Below, piece after piece: positions 1 through 5,636 of a stretch of DNA of 7,220 bases (positions within the stretch are counted from its first letter, which is position 1; each line of letters starts with the position of its first letter). The position numbers and the translations under genes were made by a program. The notes under the pieces are model-generated. The model was not told the origin of the DNA, did not search any database, and saw nothing but the letters and a program-made list of their open reading frames with translations. The stretch lies in contig DASTLT010000054.1 in assembly GCA_035714625.1 (NCBI GenBank), positions 1-7,220 of the forward strand, read 5' to 3'. Source of the DNA: GCA-003244245 sp035714625 (lineage in GTDB: Bacteria > Actinomycetota > Actinomycetes > Mycobacteriales > Pseudonocardiaceae).

Positions 1-71
1 AGACCCCAGGGACTGGAGATCGGGATTTCGGCCCGGCCGTCGCCGTCGAGGTCCGCCCGCTTCGCGGTCAT
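1..71 (-). CDS. N-terminal fragment of an FG-GAP/VCBS-repeat-like protein (truncated by window edge)
   Basis: Reading leftward on the minus strand, an ATG at 71-69 opens a frame that leaves the window after 23 full codons. The start is firm: a strong ribosome binding site, GGAAGGAG (complement of 78-85), sits 6 bases upstream, and the only upstream in-frame codons before a stop (TGA, complement of 102-104) contain no alternative start. The visible peptide begins MTAKRADLDGDGRAEIPIS and continues with SPWG. The DLDGDG segment (residues 7-12) is a DxDxDG calcium-binding loop, and the following RAEIPISSPWG resembles FG-GAP/VCBS repeats, which usually build beta-propeller domains in secreted or surface proteins. 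There is no room for a signal peptide before the first repeat, so a cytoplasmic product or export without a Sec signal would have to be assumed. It is divergent from etfB. The total length and the rest of the protein cannot be seen, so the family call rests on this short stretch. Confidence 0.62.
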   Translation of the reverse strand, partial: MTAKRADLDGDGRAEIPISSPWG

Positions 72-77
72 CGGTTT

Positions 78-85
78 CTCCTTCC
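78..85 (-). promoter_or_regulatory. Ribosome binding site of the divergent minus-strand gene
   Basis: The complement reads GGAAGGAG, close to the ideal anti-16S match, 6 bases before the ATG at 71. It fixes the start of the truncated repeat-protein gene. Confidence 0.7.
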
Positions 86-203
86 GCCGTTCTTCCGGCG
101 CTCACCGGAGCTTTCGCCAGGATCGGGGACTCCGTTACCACGGCTTCCGGCACGTTTATGCGGCGCCTCGGGTGAGCTGCCCCGGGCAGTGGACGTCGGA
201 AAG

Positions 204-226
204 CGGCTGCCGCCTCGGGGCAGCCG
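204..226. repeat. Inverted repeat / potential hairpin in the divergent intergenic region
   Basis: CGGCTGCC (204-211) and GGCAGCCG (219-226) are perfect 8-bp complementary arms around a 7-base loop. A smaller dyad, CTGCCC-C-GGGCAG (177-189), lies just upstream. Neither is followed by a T-run, so there is no reason to call either an intrinsic terminator. Because the region is GC-rich, some of this symmetry could be chance. Confidence 0.4.
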
Positions 227-249
227 TGAGAGGGCTCACTCTCCTGTCG

Positions 250-276
250 ACCTACCCGCCAGTAACGTGGGTAGGT
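250..276. promoter_or_regulatory. 27-bp dyad, candidate repressor operator upstream of etfBA
   Basis: ACCTACCC (250-257) and GGGTAGGT (269-276) are perfect 8-bp inverted arms separated by 11 bases. The size and symmetry fit an operator for a dimeric repressor such as a TetR-family protein. The minus strand of 253-265 reads TTACTGGCGGGTA, which resembles operators I associate with fatty-acid-catabolism TetR regulators of actinobacteria; that resemblance is from memory. A weak TAnnnT -10-like element (TAACGT, 263-268) lies inside the dyad, so binding there could block initiation toward etfB. Regulation of etfBA by a lipid-responsive repressor is an inference. Confidence 0.5.
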
Positions 277-322
277 GGTATGAGTGAGCTGCGTGGCTGC
301 CCTGGCCGACGGCAGCAGCGGG

Positions 323-339
323 CCGACCGGAAAGGTCGG
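323..339 (+). promoter_or_regulatory. Leader hairpin just upstream of the etfB ribosome binding site
   Basis: CCGACC (323-328) and GGTCGG (334-339) pair perfectly around a GGAAA loop, and a G-U pair (322/340) can extend the stem. The hairpin ends next to the purine-rich segment GGGAGAGCGGAG (341-352) that contains the etfB ribosome binding site. It could influence ribosome access or mRNA stability, but nothing in the sequence proves a role. Confidence 0.35.
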
Positions 340-357
340 TGGGAGAGCGGAGCGGGC

Positions 358-1140
358 ATGAACATCGTCGTTCTGATCAAGCAGGTGCCGGACACCTGGT
401 CTGAGCGCAGGCTGGGCGGTTCCGACCACACCCTCGACCGTGATTCGGCGGACGCGGTCCTCGACGAGATCAACGAGCGCGCCGTGGAGGAAGCGCTCAA
501 GATCAAGGAGTCGGGCGAGGGTGAGGTCACCGTCATCACCATGGGACCCGAGCGGGCCACCGAGGCCATCCGCAAGGCGCTCTCGATGGGCGCGGACAAG
601 GCGGTGCACCTGTCCGATCCGGGCCTGCACGGCTCGTGTGTGGTGCAGACCGCCCGGGCGCTGGCCGCGGTGATCGGCACCCTCGGCGACGTCGACCTGA
701 TCCTGGCCGGCAACGAGGCCACCGACGGCACTGTCGGGGCGGTCCCGGCGATGGTCGCCGAGGTGCTCGGCCTGCCCGAGCTGACCCATGCCCGCAAGCT
801 CACGGTCGAGGGGCGCACGGTGACCGTCGAGCGGGAGACCGACGAGGCCGTCACGGTCCTGCAGGCCGACCTGCCGGCAGTGGTCAGCGTGCATGAGAAG
901 ATCAACGATCCGCGCTACCCCTCGTTCAAGGGCATCATGGCCGCGAAAAAGAAGCCGGTCACCAAGCTGTCGTTGGGCGAGCTGGGCCTGGCGCCGGGCG
1001 AGGTCGGGCTGGCCGGCGCCACCTCGACGGTCATCGAGTCCACCCCACGCCCGCCGCGCGCTGCCGGGCAGGTGGTCACCGACGACGGTGACGGCGCCGC
1101 CAAGCTCGCCGAGTACCTCATCGGCCAGAAGCTGATCTGA
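358..1140 (+). CDS. etfB: Electron transfer flavoprotein subunit beta
   Basis: This 260-residue protein is full length for the family. With EtfA it forms the soluble heterodimer that accepts electrons from acyl-CoA and other flavin dehydrogenases and passes them to ETF:quinone oxidoreductase. The start at 358 gives the conserved N-terminus MNIVVLIKQVPDTW and has a GGAG ribosome binding site at 349-352. An in-frame ATG at 280 would add 26 non-conserved, arginine-rich residues and was not used. Family landmarks include the AMP/nucleotide-fold segment around NEATDG (residues 119-124), the beta-subunit signature region from VERETDEAV to EKINDPRYPS, and the conserved FKGIMAAKKKP (190-200). etfA follows after 28 bases, so the two are almost certainly co-transcribed. 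The gene corresponds to fixA of mycobacterial nomenclature. The identification is secure. Confidence 0.97.
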   Translation: MNIVVLIKQVPDTWSERRLGGSDHTLDRDSADAVLDEINERAVEEALKIKESGEGEVTVITMGPERATEAIRKALSMGADKAVHLSDPGLHGSCVVQTARALAAVIGTLGDVDLILAGNEATDGTVGAVPAMVAEVLGLPELTHARKLTVEGRTVTVERETDEAVTVLQADLPAVVSVHEKINDPRYPSFKGIMAAKKKPVTKLSLGELGLAPGEVGLAGATSTVIESTPRPPRAAGQVVTDDGDGAAKLAEYLIGQKLI

Positions 1141-1153
1141 CCCCGCCGCCGTA

Positions 1154-1159
1154 GAGGAG
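1154..1159 (+). promoter_or_regulatory. Ribosome binding site of etfA
   Basis: GAGGAG lies 9 bases upstream of the ATG at 1169, in the 28-base etfB-etfA spacer. Confidence 0.7.
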
Positions 1160-1168
1160 AACCACGCC

Positions 1169-2128
1169 ATGGCAGAGATCCTGGTCCTCGTCGAGCACAC
1201 CGACGGCGAGGTCAAGAAGGTCACCGGGGAGCTGCTCACCGCCGCCGCCCGGCTTGGTGCGCCGTCCGCGGTGGTGGTCGGCCCACCTGGCACCGCGGGC
1301 AAGCTCCGGGACGTGCTGGCCGCGCACGGCGCGGCCAAGGTCTACGTCGCCGAGTCCGACGAGGTGGACACCTACCTCACCGCCCCCGCGGTCGGGGTGC
1401 TGGCGTCGCTGGTGGACTCGGTCCGCCCGGCCGCCGTCCTCATCGCCGCCTCCCCCGACGGCAAGGAGATCGCCGGCAAGCTGGCCGTGCGCACCGGCTC
1501 CGGGCTGCTCTCCGAGGTGGTCGACCTGGCTGCTGACGGCACCGCCACGCATTCGGTGTTCGGCGGCTCCTACCTGGCCAAGTCCCGGGCCACCACGCCG
1601 GTCGCGGTGATCACTGTCCGGCCGGGCGCGATCGACGCGGCGCCCACCCCGGGCGCGGCGGCCGAGGAGAGCGTTCAGGTCCCCGCAATGGACCGGGCAC
1701 GGACTGCGAAGATCGTTGAGCGGCGGTCCATCGAGGGTGGTGACCGCCCGGAGCTCACCGAGGCCAGCGTCGTGGTCTCCGGCGGGCGCGGCGTCGGCTC
1801 TGCAGAGAACTTCGCCGTGGTCGAGAAGCTGGCGGACGCGTTGGGCGCCGCGGTCGGGGCGTCCCGGGCTGCGGTCGACTCCGGCTACTACCCGCACCAG
1901 TTCCAGGTCGGGCAGACCGGCAAGACCGTCTCCCCGCAGCTCTACGTTGCGCTGGGCATCTCCGGTGCCATCCAGCACCGGGCCGGCATGCAGACCTCGC
2001 GCACCATCATCGCGGTCAACAAGGACTCCGAGGCGCCGATCTTCGAGATCGCCGACTTCGGCGTCGTCGGCGACCTGTTCACCATCGCCCCGAAGCTGAC
2101 CGAGGAGGTCACCAAGCGCAAGGGGTGA
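1169..2128 (+). CDS. etfA: Electron transfer flavoprotein subunit alpha
   Basis: This 319-residue protein is of normal bacterial length. It is the FAD-carrying partner of EtfB. The N-terminal half (from MAEILVLVEH) is the nucleotide-binding-fold domain shared with EtfB. The C-terminal half is the FAD-binding domain, with GGRGVG (residues 205-210), QVGQTGK (246-252), SGAIQHRAGM (265-274), NKD (284-286) and FGVVGDLF near the end. These are the conserved FAD contacts of the family, and none appears to be missing. It ends in TEEVTKRKG. No bifurcating-ETF features or ferredoxin domain are present, so an ordinary housekeeping ETF is most likely. The gene corresponds to mycobacterial fixB and sits in a two-gene unit with etfB. 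Confidence 0.97.
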   Translation: MAEILVLVEHTDGEVKKVTGELLTAAARLGAPSAVVVGPPGTAGKLRDVLAAHGAAKVYVAESDEVDTYLTAPAVGVLASLVDSVRPAAVLIAASPDGKEIAGKLAVRTGSGLLSEVVDLAADGTATHSVFGGSYLAKSRATTPVAVITVRPGAIDAAPTPGAAAEESVQVPAMDRARTAKIVERRSIEGGDRPELTEASVVVSGGRGVGSAENFAVVEKLADALGAAVGASRAAVDSGYYPHQFQVGQTGKTVSPQLYVALGISGAIQHRAGMQTSRTIIAVNKDSEAPIFEIADFGVVGDLFTIAPKLTEEVTKRKG

Positions 2129-2134
2129 GGACCT

Positions 2135-2195
2135 GCGACCGGGTCGCTGCTGCCCGAGCTGGTGTCCCGGCCGGTACCTGCGACGGTGGGCCGGG
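2135..2195 (+). terminator. Possible etfBA transcription end: GC-rich dyads without a U-tract
   Basis: Six bases after the etfA stop, GCGACC-G-GGTCGC (2135-2147) forms a near-perfect dyad. It is followed by CCCGGCC (2166-2172), which can pair with GGCCGGG (2189-2195) around a 16-base loop. No T-run follows either one. Actinobacterial terminators often lack a U-tract, but hairpins also arise easily in such GC-rich DNA, so this is a weak call. Confidence 0.25.
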
Positions 2196-2247
2196 CCTAC
2201 TGAGCCGGGTTGGACGCAGTCGGGCAGTGCGCCGCGCGGAGCGCGGT

Positions 2248-2253
2248 TAGGCT
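2248..2253 (+). promoter_or_regulatory. Candidate -10 element for a leaderless desulfurase transcript
   Basis: TAGGCT fits the actinobacterial TAnnnT -10 consensus and ends 9 bases before the ATG at 2263. Transcription would then start at or within a few bases of the start codon. No Shine-Dalgarno sequence exists at normal spacing (the nearest GGAG, 2238-2241, is 21 bases away), which agrees with a leaderless start. No convincing -35 is visible at 16-19 bases. A compact dyad, CCGCGC-GGA-GCGCGG (2232-2246), lies immediately upstream. Confidence 0.4.
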
Positions 2254-2262
2254 GGTGCTCCG

Positions 2263-3465
2263 ATGACCTATCTCGATCACGCCGCCACGACCCCGATGCT
2301 GCCCGAGGCGGTCGCAGCGATGAGCGAGGCGCTGTCCGTCCTGGGCAACGCCTCGTCACTGCACGGCTCGGGGCGGCGGGCGCGCCGCACCGTCGAGGAG
2401 AGCCGGGAAGCCATCGCCGAAGCACTGGACGCCCGCCCGTCTGAGGTGGTGTTCACCGGGGGCGGCACCGAAGGTGACAACCTCGCCGTCAAGGGCCTGT
2501 TCTGGGCCCGCCGGGCGGCCGACCCGCGCCGCACCCGGGTGCTCATTTCCGCGGTCGAGCATCACGCCGTGCTCGACGCGGTGCACTGGCTGGCCGACCA
2601 TGAGGGCGCCGAGGTGGGCTGGCTGGAGGTCGACGCGCAGGGCCGGGTGCAGCCCGAGACGCTGCGCGCCGCGCTGGCCCCCGACCCGGGCTCGGTCGCC
2701 CTGGTCACCGTGATGTGGGCGAACAACGAGGTGGGCACCGTGGCGCCGGTGCGCGAGCTGGCCGAGATCGCCGCCGAGTACGACGTGCCGCTGCACACCG
2801 ACGCGGTTCAGGCGGCGGCCCAGTTGCCGGTACACTTCGGCCGGTCCGGGGCGGCGGCGCTGACGCTCACCGGGCACAAGCTCGGCGGTCCCTACGGTGC
2901 CGGGGTGCTGCTGCTGGGCCGGGATGTCGAGGCCATCCCGCTGCTGCACGGCGGCGGCCAGGAGCGTGACGTGCGGTCGGGGACCTTGGACGTGCCCGCC
3001 ATCGTCGGGCTGACCACCGCGATCCGCCGGACCGTGGCTCACCAGCCGCAGACCGCGGCCCGGCTGGGGCGGTTGCGCGACGAGCTGGTTGACGGGATCG
3101 TCGCCCGGGTGCCCGACGCGGTGCTCAACGGTGATCCAGGGGACGGGACCGTCGACGGTGGTCCTTCCCGGCTGCCGGGCAACGCCCATCTCACCTTCCC
3201 GAACTGCGAGGGTGACTCGCTGCTGATGCTGCTCGACGCCCGGGGCATCGAGTGCTCGACCGGGGCGGCCTGCACCGCGGGGGTGGCGCAGCCTTCGCAT
3301 GTGCTGCTGGCCATGGGTGCCTCGCCGGCCGCCGCGCGCGGCTCGTTGCGCTTCTCGCTGGGGCACACCTCCACACCCGCGGAGGTGACCCGGGTGCTCG
3401 ACGTGATCGAGCCGGTGGTCGCCCGGGCCCGGGGGGCCGGGATCCGGCGGGCGGCGGTCTCATGA
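2263..3465 (+). CDS. iscS: Cysteine desulfurase, IscS/NifS type (group I), probable sulfur donor for MnmA
   Basis: This 400-residue PLP enzyme converts L-cysteine to L-alanine and leaves a persulfide on its catalytic cysteine. The start at 2263 gives the canonical MTYLDHAATTP N-terminus. Recognisable residues are GGGTEGDN (66-73), the PLP-stacking histidine region EHH (99-101), D180 and Q183 in TDAVQAA, the Schiff-base lysine K206 in LTGHKLGG, RSGT (238-241), and the catalytic C337 in the loop GAACTAGVAQPSH. A second cysteine, C331, lies in the same loop. The loop length and sequence mark group I (IscS/NifS) rather than SufS. No iscU, sufE or other Fe-S assembly gene is adjacent. The next real gene is mnmA, which points to tRNA thiolation, as for YrvO-MnmA in Bacillus. 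Fe-S or general sulfur supply is the alternative. The stop overlaps an ATG (ATGA, 3462-3465). Confidence 0.93.
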   Translation: MTYLDHAATTPMLPEAVAAMSEALSVLGNASSLHGSGRRARRTVEESREAIAEALDARPSEVVFTGGGTEGDNLAVKGLFWARRAADPRRTRVLISAVEHHAVLDAVHWLADHEGAEVGWLEVDAQGRVQPETLRAALAPDPGSVALVTVMWANNEVGTVAPVRELAEIAAEYDVPLHTDAVQAAAQLPVHFGRSGAAALTLTGHKLGGPYGAGVLLLGRDVEAIPLLHGGGQERDVRSGTLDVPAIVGLTTAIRRTVAHQPQTAARLGRLRDELVDGIVARVPDAVLNGDPGDGTVDGGPSRLPGNAHLTFPNCEGDSLLMLLDARGIECSTGAACTAGVAQPSHVLLAMGASPAAARGSLRFSLGHTSTPAEVTRVLDVIEPVVARARGAGIRRAAVS

Positions 3466-3482
3466 AGAGGCTGGTCTCATGA
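3462..3482 (+). CDS. Minicistron MKRLVS in the desulfurase-mnmA junction
   Basis: This is a 6-codon frame plus stop. Its ATG overlaps the desulfurase TGA, and its own TGA overlaps the ATG of the next minicistron. The frame is visible in the sequence. That it is translated is an inference from the ATGA overlaps. The peptide itself need not matter; the act of termination and restart may be the point. It may equally be a neutral by-product of the 17-bp tandem duplication. Confidence 0.35.
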   Translation: MKRLVS

Positions 3483-3499
3483 AGGGGCCGGTCTCATGA
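3479..3499 (+). CDS. Minicistron MKGPVS in the desulfurase-mnmA junction
   Basis: This is the second 6-codon frame plus stop, made by the second 17-bp repeat. AAGAGG (3465-3470) is placed 8 bases before its ATG. Its TGA (3497-3499) overlaps the mnmA ATG (3496-3498). Both minicistrons end in codons for Val-Ser-stop, as the desulfurase does, because each termination lies in the same repeat. Translation is inferred, not shown. Confidence 0.35.
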   Translation: MKGPVS

Positions 3500-4608
3500 G
3501 GATCCTGGCAGCGATGAGCGGGGGGGTGGACTCCTCGGTCGCCGCCGCCCGGGTCGTGGACGCCGGGCACGAGGTCGTCGGGGTGCATCTGGCGCTGTCG
3601 GCCCGGCCCGGCACGCCGCGCACCGGCGCCCGGGGGTGCTGTTCGAAGGAGGACGCGCGGGACGCGGCCCGGTCCGCGGACGTGCTCGGGATCCCGTTCT
3701 ACGTCTGGGACTTCGCCACGCGGTTCAGTGCCGAGGTGGTGGACGACTTCATCGCCGAGTACGCCGCCGGGCGCACTCCCAACCCGTGTCTGCGCTGCAA
3801 TGAGCGGATCAAGTTCGCCGCCCTGCTGGACCGCGCCTTGGACCTGGGCTTCGATGCGGTCTGCACCGGGCATTACGCCCGGCTGGACTGGGTTGACGGG
3901 CAGGGCGTGCTGCGCCGGGCGGTGGACCCGGGCAAGGACCAGTCCTACGTGCTCGCGGTGCTCACCGCTGGCCAGTTGGCGCATGCCCGGTTCCCGGTCG
4001 GTGACACCACCAAGGCTGAGATCCGGGTGGAGGCCGCGCGGCGCGGGCTGGCCGTGGCGGACAAGCCGGACAGCCATGACATCTGCTTCATCCCGTCCGG
4101 GGACACCCGCGCGTTTCTCGCCGAGCGGCTGGGGTCGCGGCCGGGGGAGCTGGTCGACGCGGAGACCGGCGCGGTGCTCGGACGCCACGAAGGGGTGCAC
4201 GGCTTCACCATCGGCCAGCGGCGCGGGCTGGGCCTGGACCGGCCGGCGCCCGACGGTCGCCCGCGGTTCGTGCTCGGCTTGGAGCCGGTGACCGCAACCG
4301 TCCGGGTGGGACCGGCGCAGTGCCTGGAGGTCGAGGTGATCGAGGCGGGTCGGCCGGTGTGGACCGCCGGCGCCCCGGCAGGTCCGGTGGAGTGCGTCGC
4401 CCAGGTCCGGGCACACGGCGGGTGCGCGGCGGCCGTCGCGGAGATCGTCCACGGTGGGCTGCGGGTGGGGCTGCGCCAGCCGCTGCGCGGAGTGGCGCCC
4501 GGCCAGGCCGTCGCGCTGTACCGCCCCGACCCGGGCGGGGACATCGTGCTGGGCAGCGCCACCATCACCGGCGCCACCCGCCACCCGTTGCAGGACAGCC
4601 AGGCATGA
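3496..4608 (+). CDS. mnmA: tRNA-specific 2-thiouridylase MnmA
   Basis: This 370-residue enzyme is of normal length. It adenylates C2 of the wobble uridine (U34) in tRNA-Glu, -Gln and -Lys and replaces the oxygen with sulfur. The N-terminal ATP-pyrophosphatase domain has the PP-loop SGGVDSS (residues 8-14). The catalytic pair is C98 in TPNPCLRCN and C197 in SHDICFIPSGD; C101 is also present. Further family segments are TGHYARL, KDQSYVL and FTIGQRRGLG, followed by a C-terminal beta-barrel domain. The start at 3496 gives MRILAAMSGGVDSS and has GAAGGGG at 3481-3487 as ribosome binding site. mnmA is linked to the upstream desulfurase by a chain of ATGA overlaps, and its own stop overlaps the start of the next gene (ATGA, 4605-4608). 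The older name is trmU. Confidence 0.97.
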   Translation: MRILAAMSGGVDSSVAAARVVDAGHEVVGVHLALSARPGTPRTGARGCCSKEDARDAARSADVLGIPFYVWDFATRFSAEVVDDFIAEYAAGRTPNPCLRCNERIKFAALLDRALDLGFDAVCTGHYARLDWVDGQGVLRRAVDPGKDQSYVLAVLTAGQLAHARFPVGDTTKAEIRVEAARRGLAVADKPDSHDICFIPSGDTRAFLAERLGSRPGELVDAETGAVLGRHEGVHGFTIGQRRGLGLDRPAPDGRPRFVLGLEPVTATVRVGPAQCLEVEVIEAGRPVWTAGAPAGPVECVAQVRAHGGCAAAVAEIVHGGLRVGLRQPLRGVAPGQAVALYRPDPGGDIVLGSATITGATRHPLQDSQA

Positions 4609-5636
4609 CCGACTCGTATTCCTGGCCCGCTGGCAGCGCAACCGGCATCGGCTCCCTGCCGGGTACCGACGCGCGTGAGGCTGCCCGCATCGTGGTCGGC
4701 GAGCTGCCTGAGCTGCCCTACCTGCCCGAGCTGCCCGGTCGCGGGGCAGGAGCCGAGCTGATCGGCCGCACCGCTGCGCTGCTCGTCGACCTTCCCGTCG
4801 AGCTGGTGCCCTCCGGCTACCGGGCCACCGCCCGGCCCGGCCGCGACCACCGCCGCGCCGTCGACCTGCTCCGCACCGACCTGGACGCGCTGGAGGAGGC
4901 GCTGGAGTCCGCGGGCGTCCGGCCCCAGATGGTCAAGGTGCAGTCGGCCGGACCGTGGACGCTGACTTCGGAGGTCGAGCTGCCCACTGGGCACAAGGTG
5001 CTCACCGATCCCGGGGCGCTGCGCGAGTTCGCCATGTCGCTGGCCGAGGGGCTACGGCAGCACGTGGCGGAGCTGTCCCGCCGGTGGGGGGTGCAGGTGG
5101 TGGTGCAGCTCGACGAGCCGAGCCTGCCCGCGGTGCTTGCCGGGGGCGTGCCCACCCCGTCCGGTTACGGCACAGTACCCGCGGTACCCGAGGCGGACGC
5201 GGTCGAGTTGTTGCGCTTCGTGCTCGACGCGCTGCCCGTGCCGCGGATCGTGCACTGCTGCGCCCCGCGGCCACCGCTCGCGCTGCTGCGCCGGGCCGGG
5301 GCCGACGCGCTGGCCGTCGACGCCGACCTGCTCGCCGGGGCGCCCCGGGCGACCATCGACGCGCTGGGTGAGGCGTGGGACGCTGGGGCGAGCCTGCTGC
5401 TCGGCTTGGTGCCTGCGGTGGAGCCGGCGGTGCCGCCCACCCTCGCCGGGCTGGCCCGGCCCGCGCTGGATCTGGTGGACCGCCTCGGTTTCCCCCGCTC
5501 GCTGCTCGCCGAGCGCTGCGCGCCGACCCCGTCCTGCGGGCTGGCCGGCGCCACAGCGAGCTGGGCGCTGCGGGCGCACACCCTGGTCCGCGAGCTTGGC
5601 CAGGCGTTTCTCGACCCGCCGGACTCGTGGCTCTAG
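4605..5636 (+). CDS. Short cobalamin-independent methionine-synthase-like protein (MetE C-terminal domain family)
   Basis: This 343-residue protein starts inside the mnmA stop codon (ATGA overlap), with AGGA at 4592-4595 as a modest ribosome binding site. It is about half the length of full MetE (~750 residues) and matches only the C-terminal catalytic TIM-barrel: GIGSLPG near the N-terminus, QLDEPSLPA with D170-E171, VHCCAP with H217 and C219 in the HxC zinc-site position, and TPSCGLAG with C311 as the last zinc ligand. Around residues 239-241 (VDADLL), Asp appears where MetE has its Glu ligand, by eye alignment. A repeated Pro-Glu-Leu stretch lies near residues 37-45. Mycobacteria have a similar gene (Rv3015c) near trmU, by recollection. 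A methyl-transfer role at a zinc-bound thiol is likely, but the substrate is unknown, and classic homocysteine methylation with methyltetrahydrofolate is doubtful without the N-terminal half. Confidence 0.85.
   Translation: MTDSYSWPAGSATGIGSLPGTDAREAARIVVGELPELPYLPELPGRGAGAELIGRTAALLVDLPVELVPSGYRATARPGRDHRRAVDLLRTDLDALEEALESAGVRPQMVKVQSAGPWTLTSEVELPTGHKVLTDPGALREFAMSLAEGLRQHVAELSRRWGVQVVVQLDEPSLPAVLAGGVPTPSGYGTVPAVPEADAVELLRFVLDALPVPRIVHCCAPRPPLALLRRAGADALAVDADLLAGAPRATIDALGEAWDAGASLLLGLVPAVEPAVPPTLAGLARPALDLVDRLGFPRSLLAERCAPTPSCGLAGATASWALRAHTLVRELGQAFLDPPDSWL

Larger units (their letters stand above)
3456..3506 (+). repeat. Three tandem copies of a 17-bp unit containing RBS and ATGA stop/start overlap
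   Basis: The units are GGTCTCATGAAGAGGCT (3456-3472), GGTCTCATGAAGGGGCC (3473-3489) and GGTCTCATGAGGATCCT (3490-3506). Units 1 and 2 match at 15 of 17 bases; units 1 and 3 match at 14 of 17. Every unit carries TCATGA, which is both the end of one reading frame and an ATG. Units 1 and 2 also carry a purine-rich ribosome binding site (AAGAGG, 3465-3470; GAAGGGG, 3481-3487) 8 bases before the ATG of the next unit. The array spans the end of the desulfurase gene, the whole intercistronic gap and the first codons of mnmA. Confidence 0.9.

Noticed and set aside
172..357. N-terminal extensions of etfB (start at 172 or ATG at 280)
   Set aside because: The added residues are not conserved in EtfB, and ATG 358 has a good ribosome binding site and the canonical N-terminus.
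1118..2425. Long minus-strand open frame (435 codons) opposite etfA
   Set aside because: It mirrors etfA and runs into the desulfurase gene; the composition is that of an antisense shadow and no domain is visible.
3456..3499. Three GGTCTC hexamers (a type IIS restriction recognition sequence) in the junction repeat
   Set aside because: They are part of the 17-bp repeat unit and encode the Val-Ser ends; there is no sign of a restriction-related role or of engineered DNA.
4320..4604. In-frame extension of the MetE-like gene back into mnmA
   Set aside because: The extension is Arg/Gly-rich out-of-frame mnmA sequence. The ATG at 4605 overlaps the mnmA stop and leads straight into the conserved domain.
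4710..4740. Repeated Glu-Leu-Pro coding stretch in the MetE-like gene
   Set aside because: It looks like a recent repeat expansion, but similar Leu-Pro-Glu-rich segments occur at this position in actinobacterial homologues, as far as I recall.
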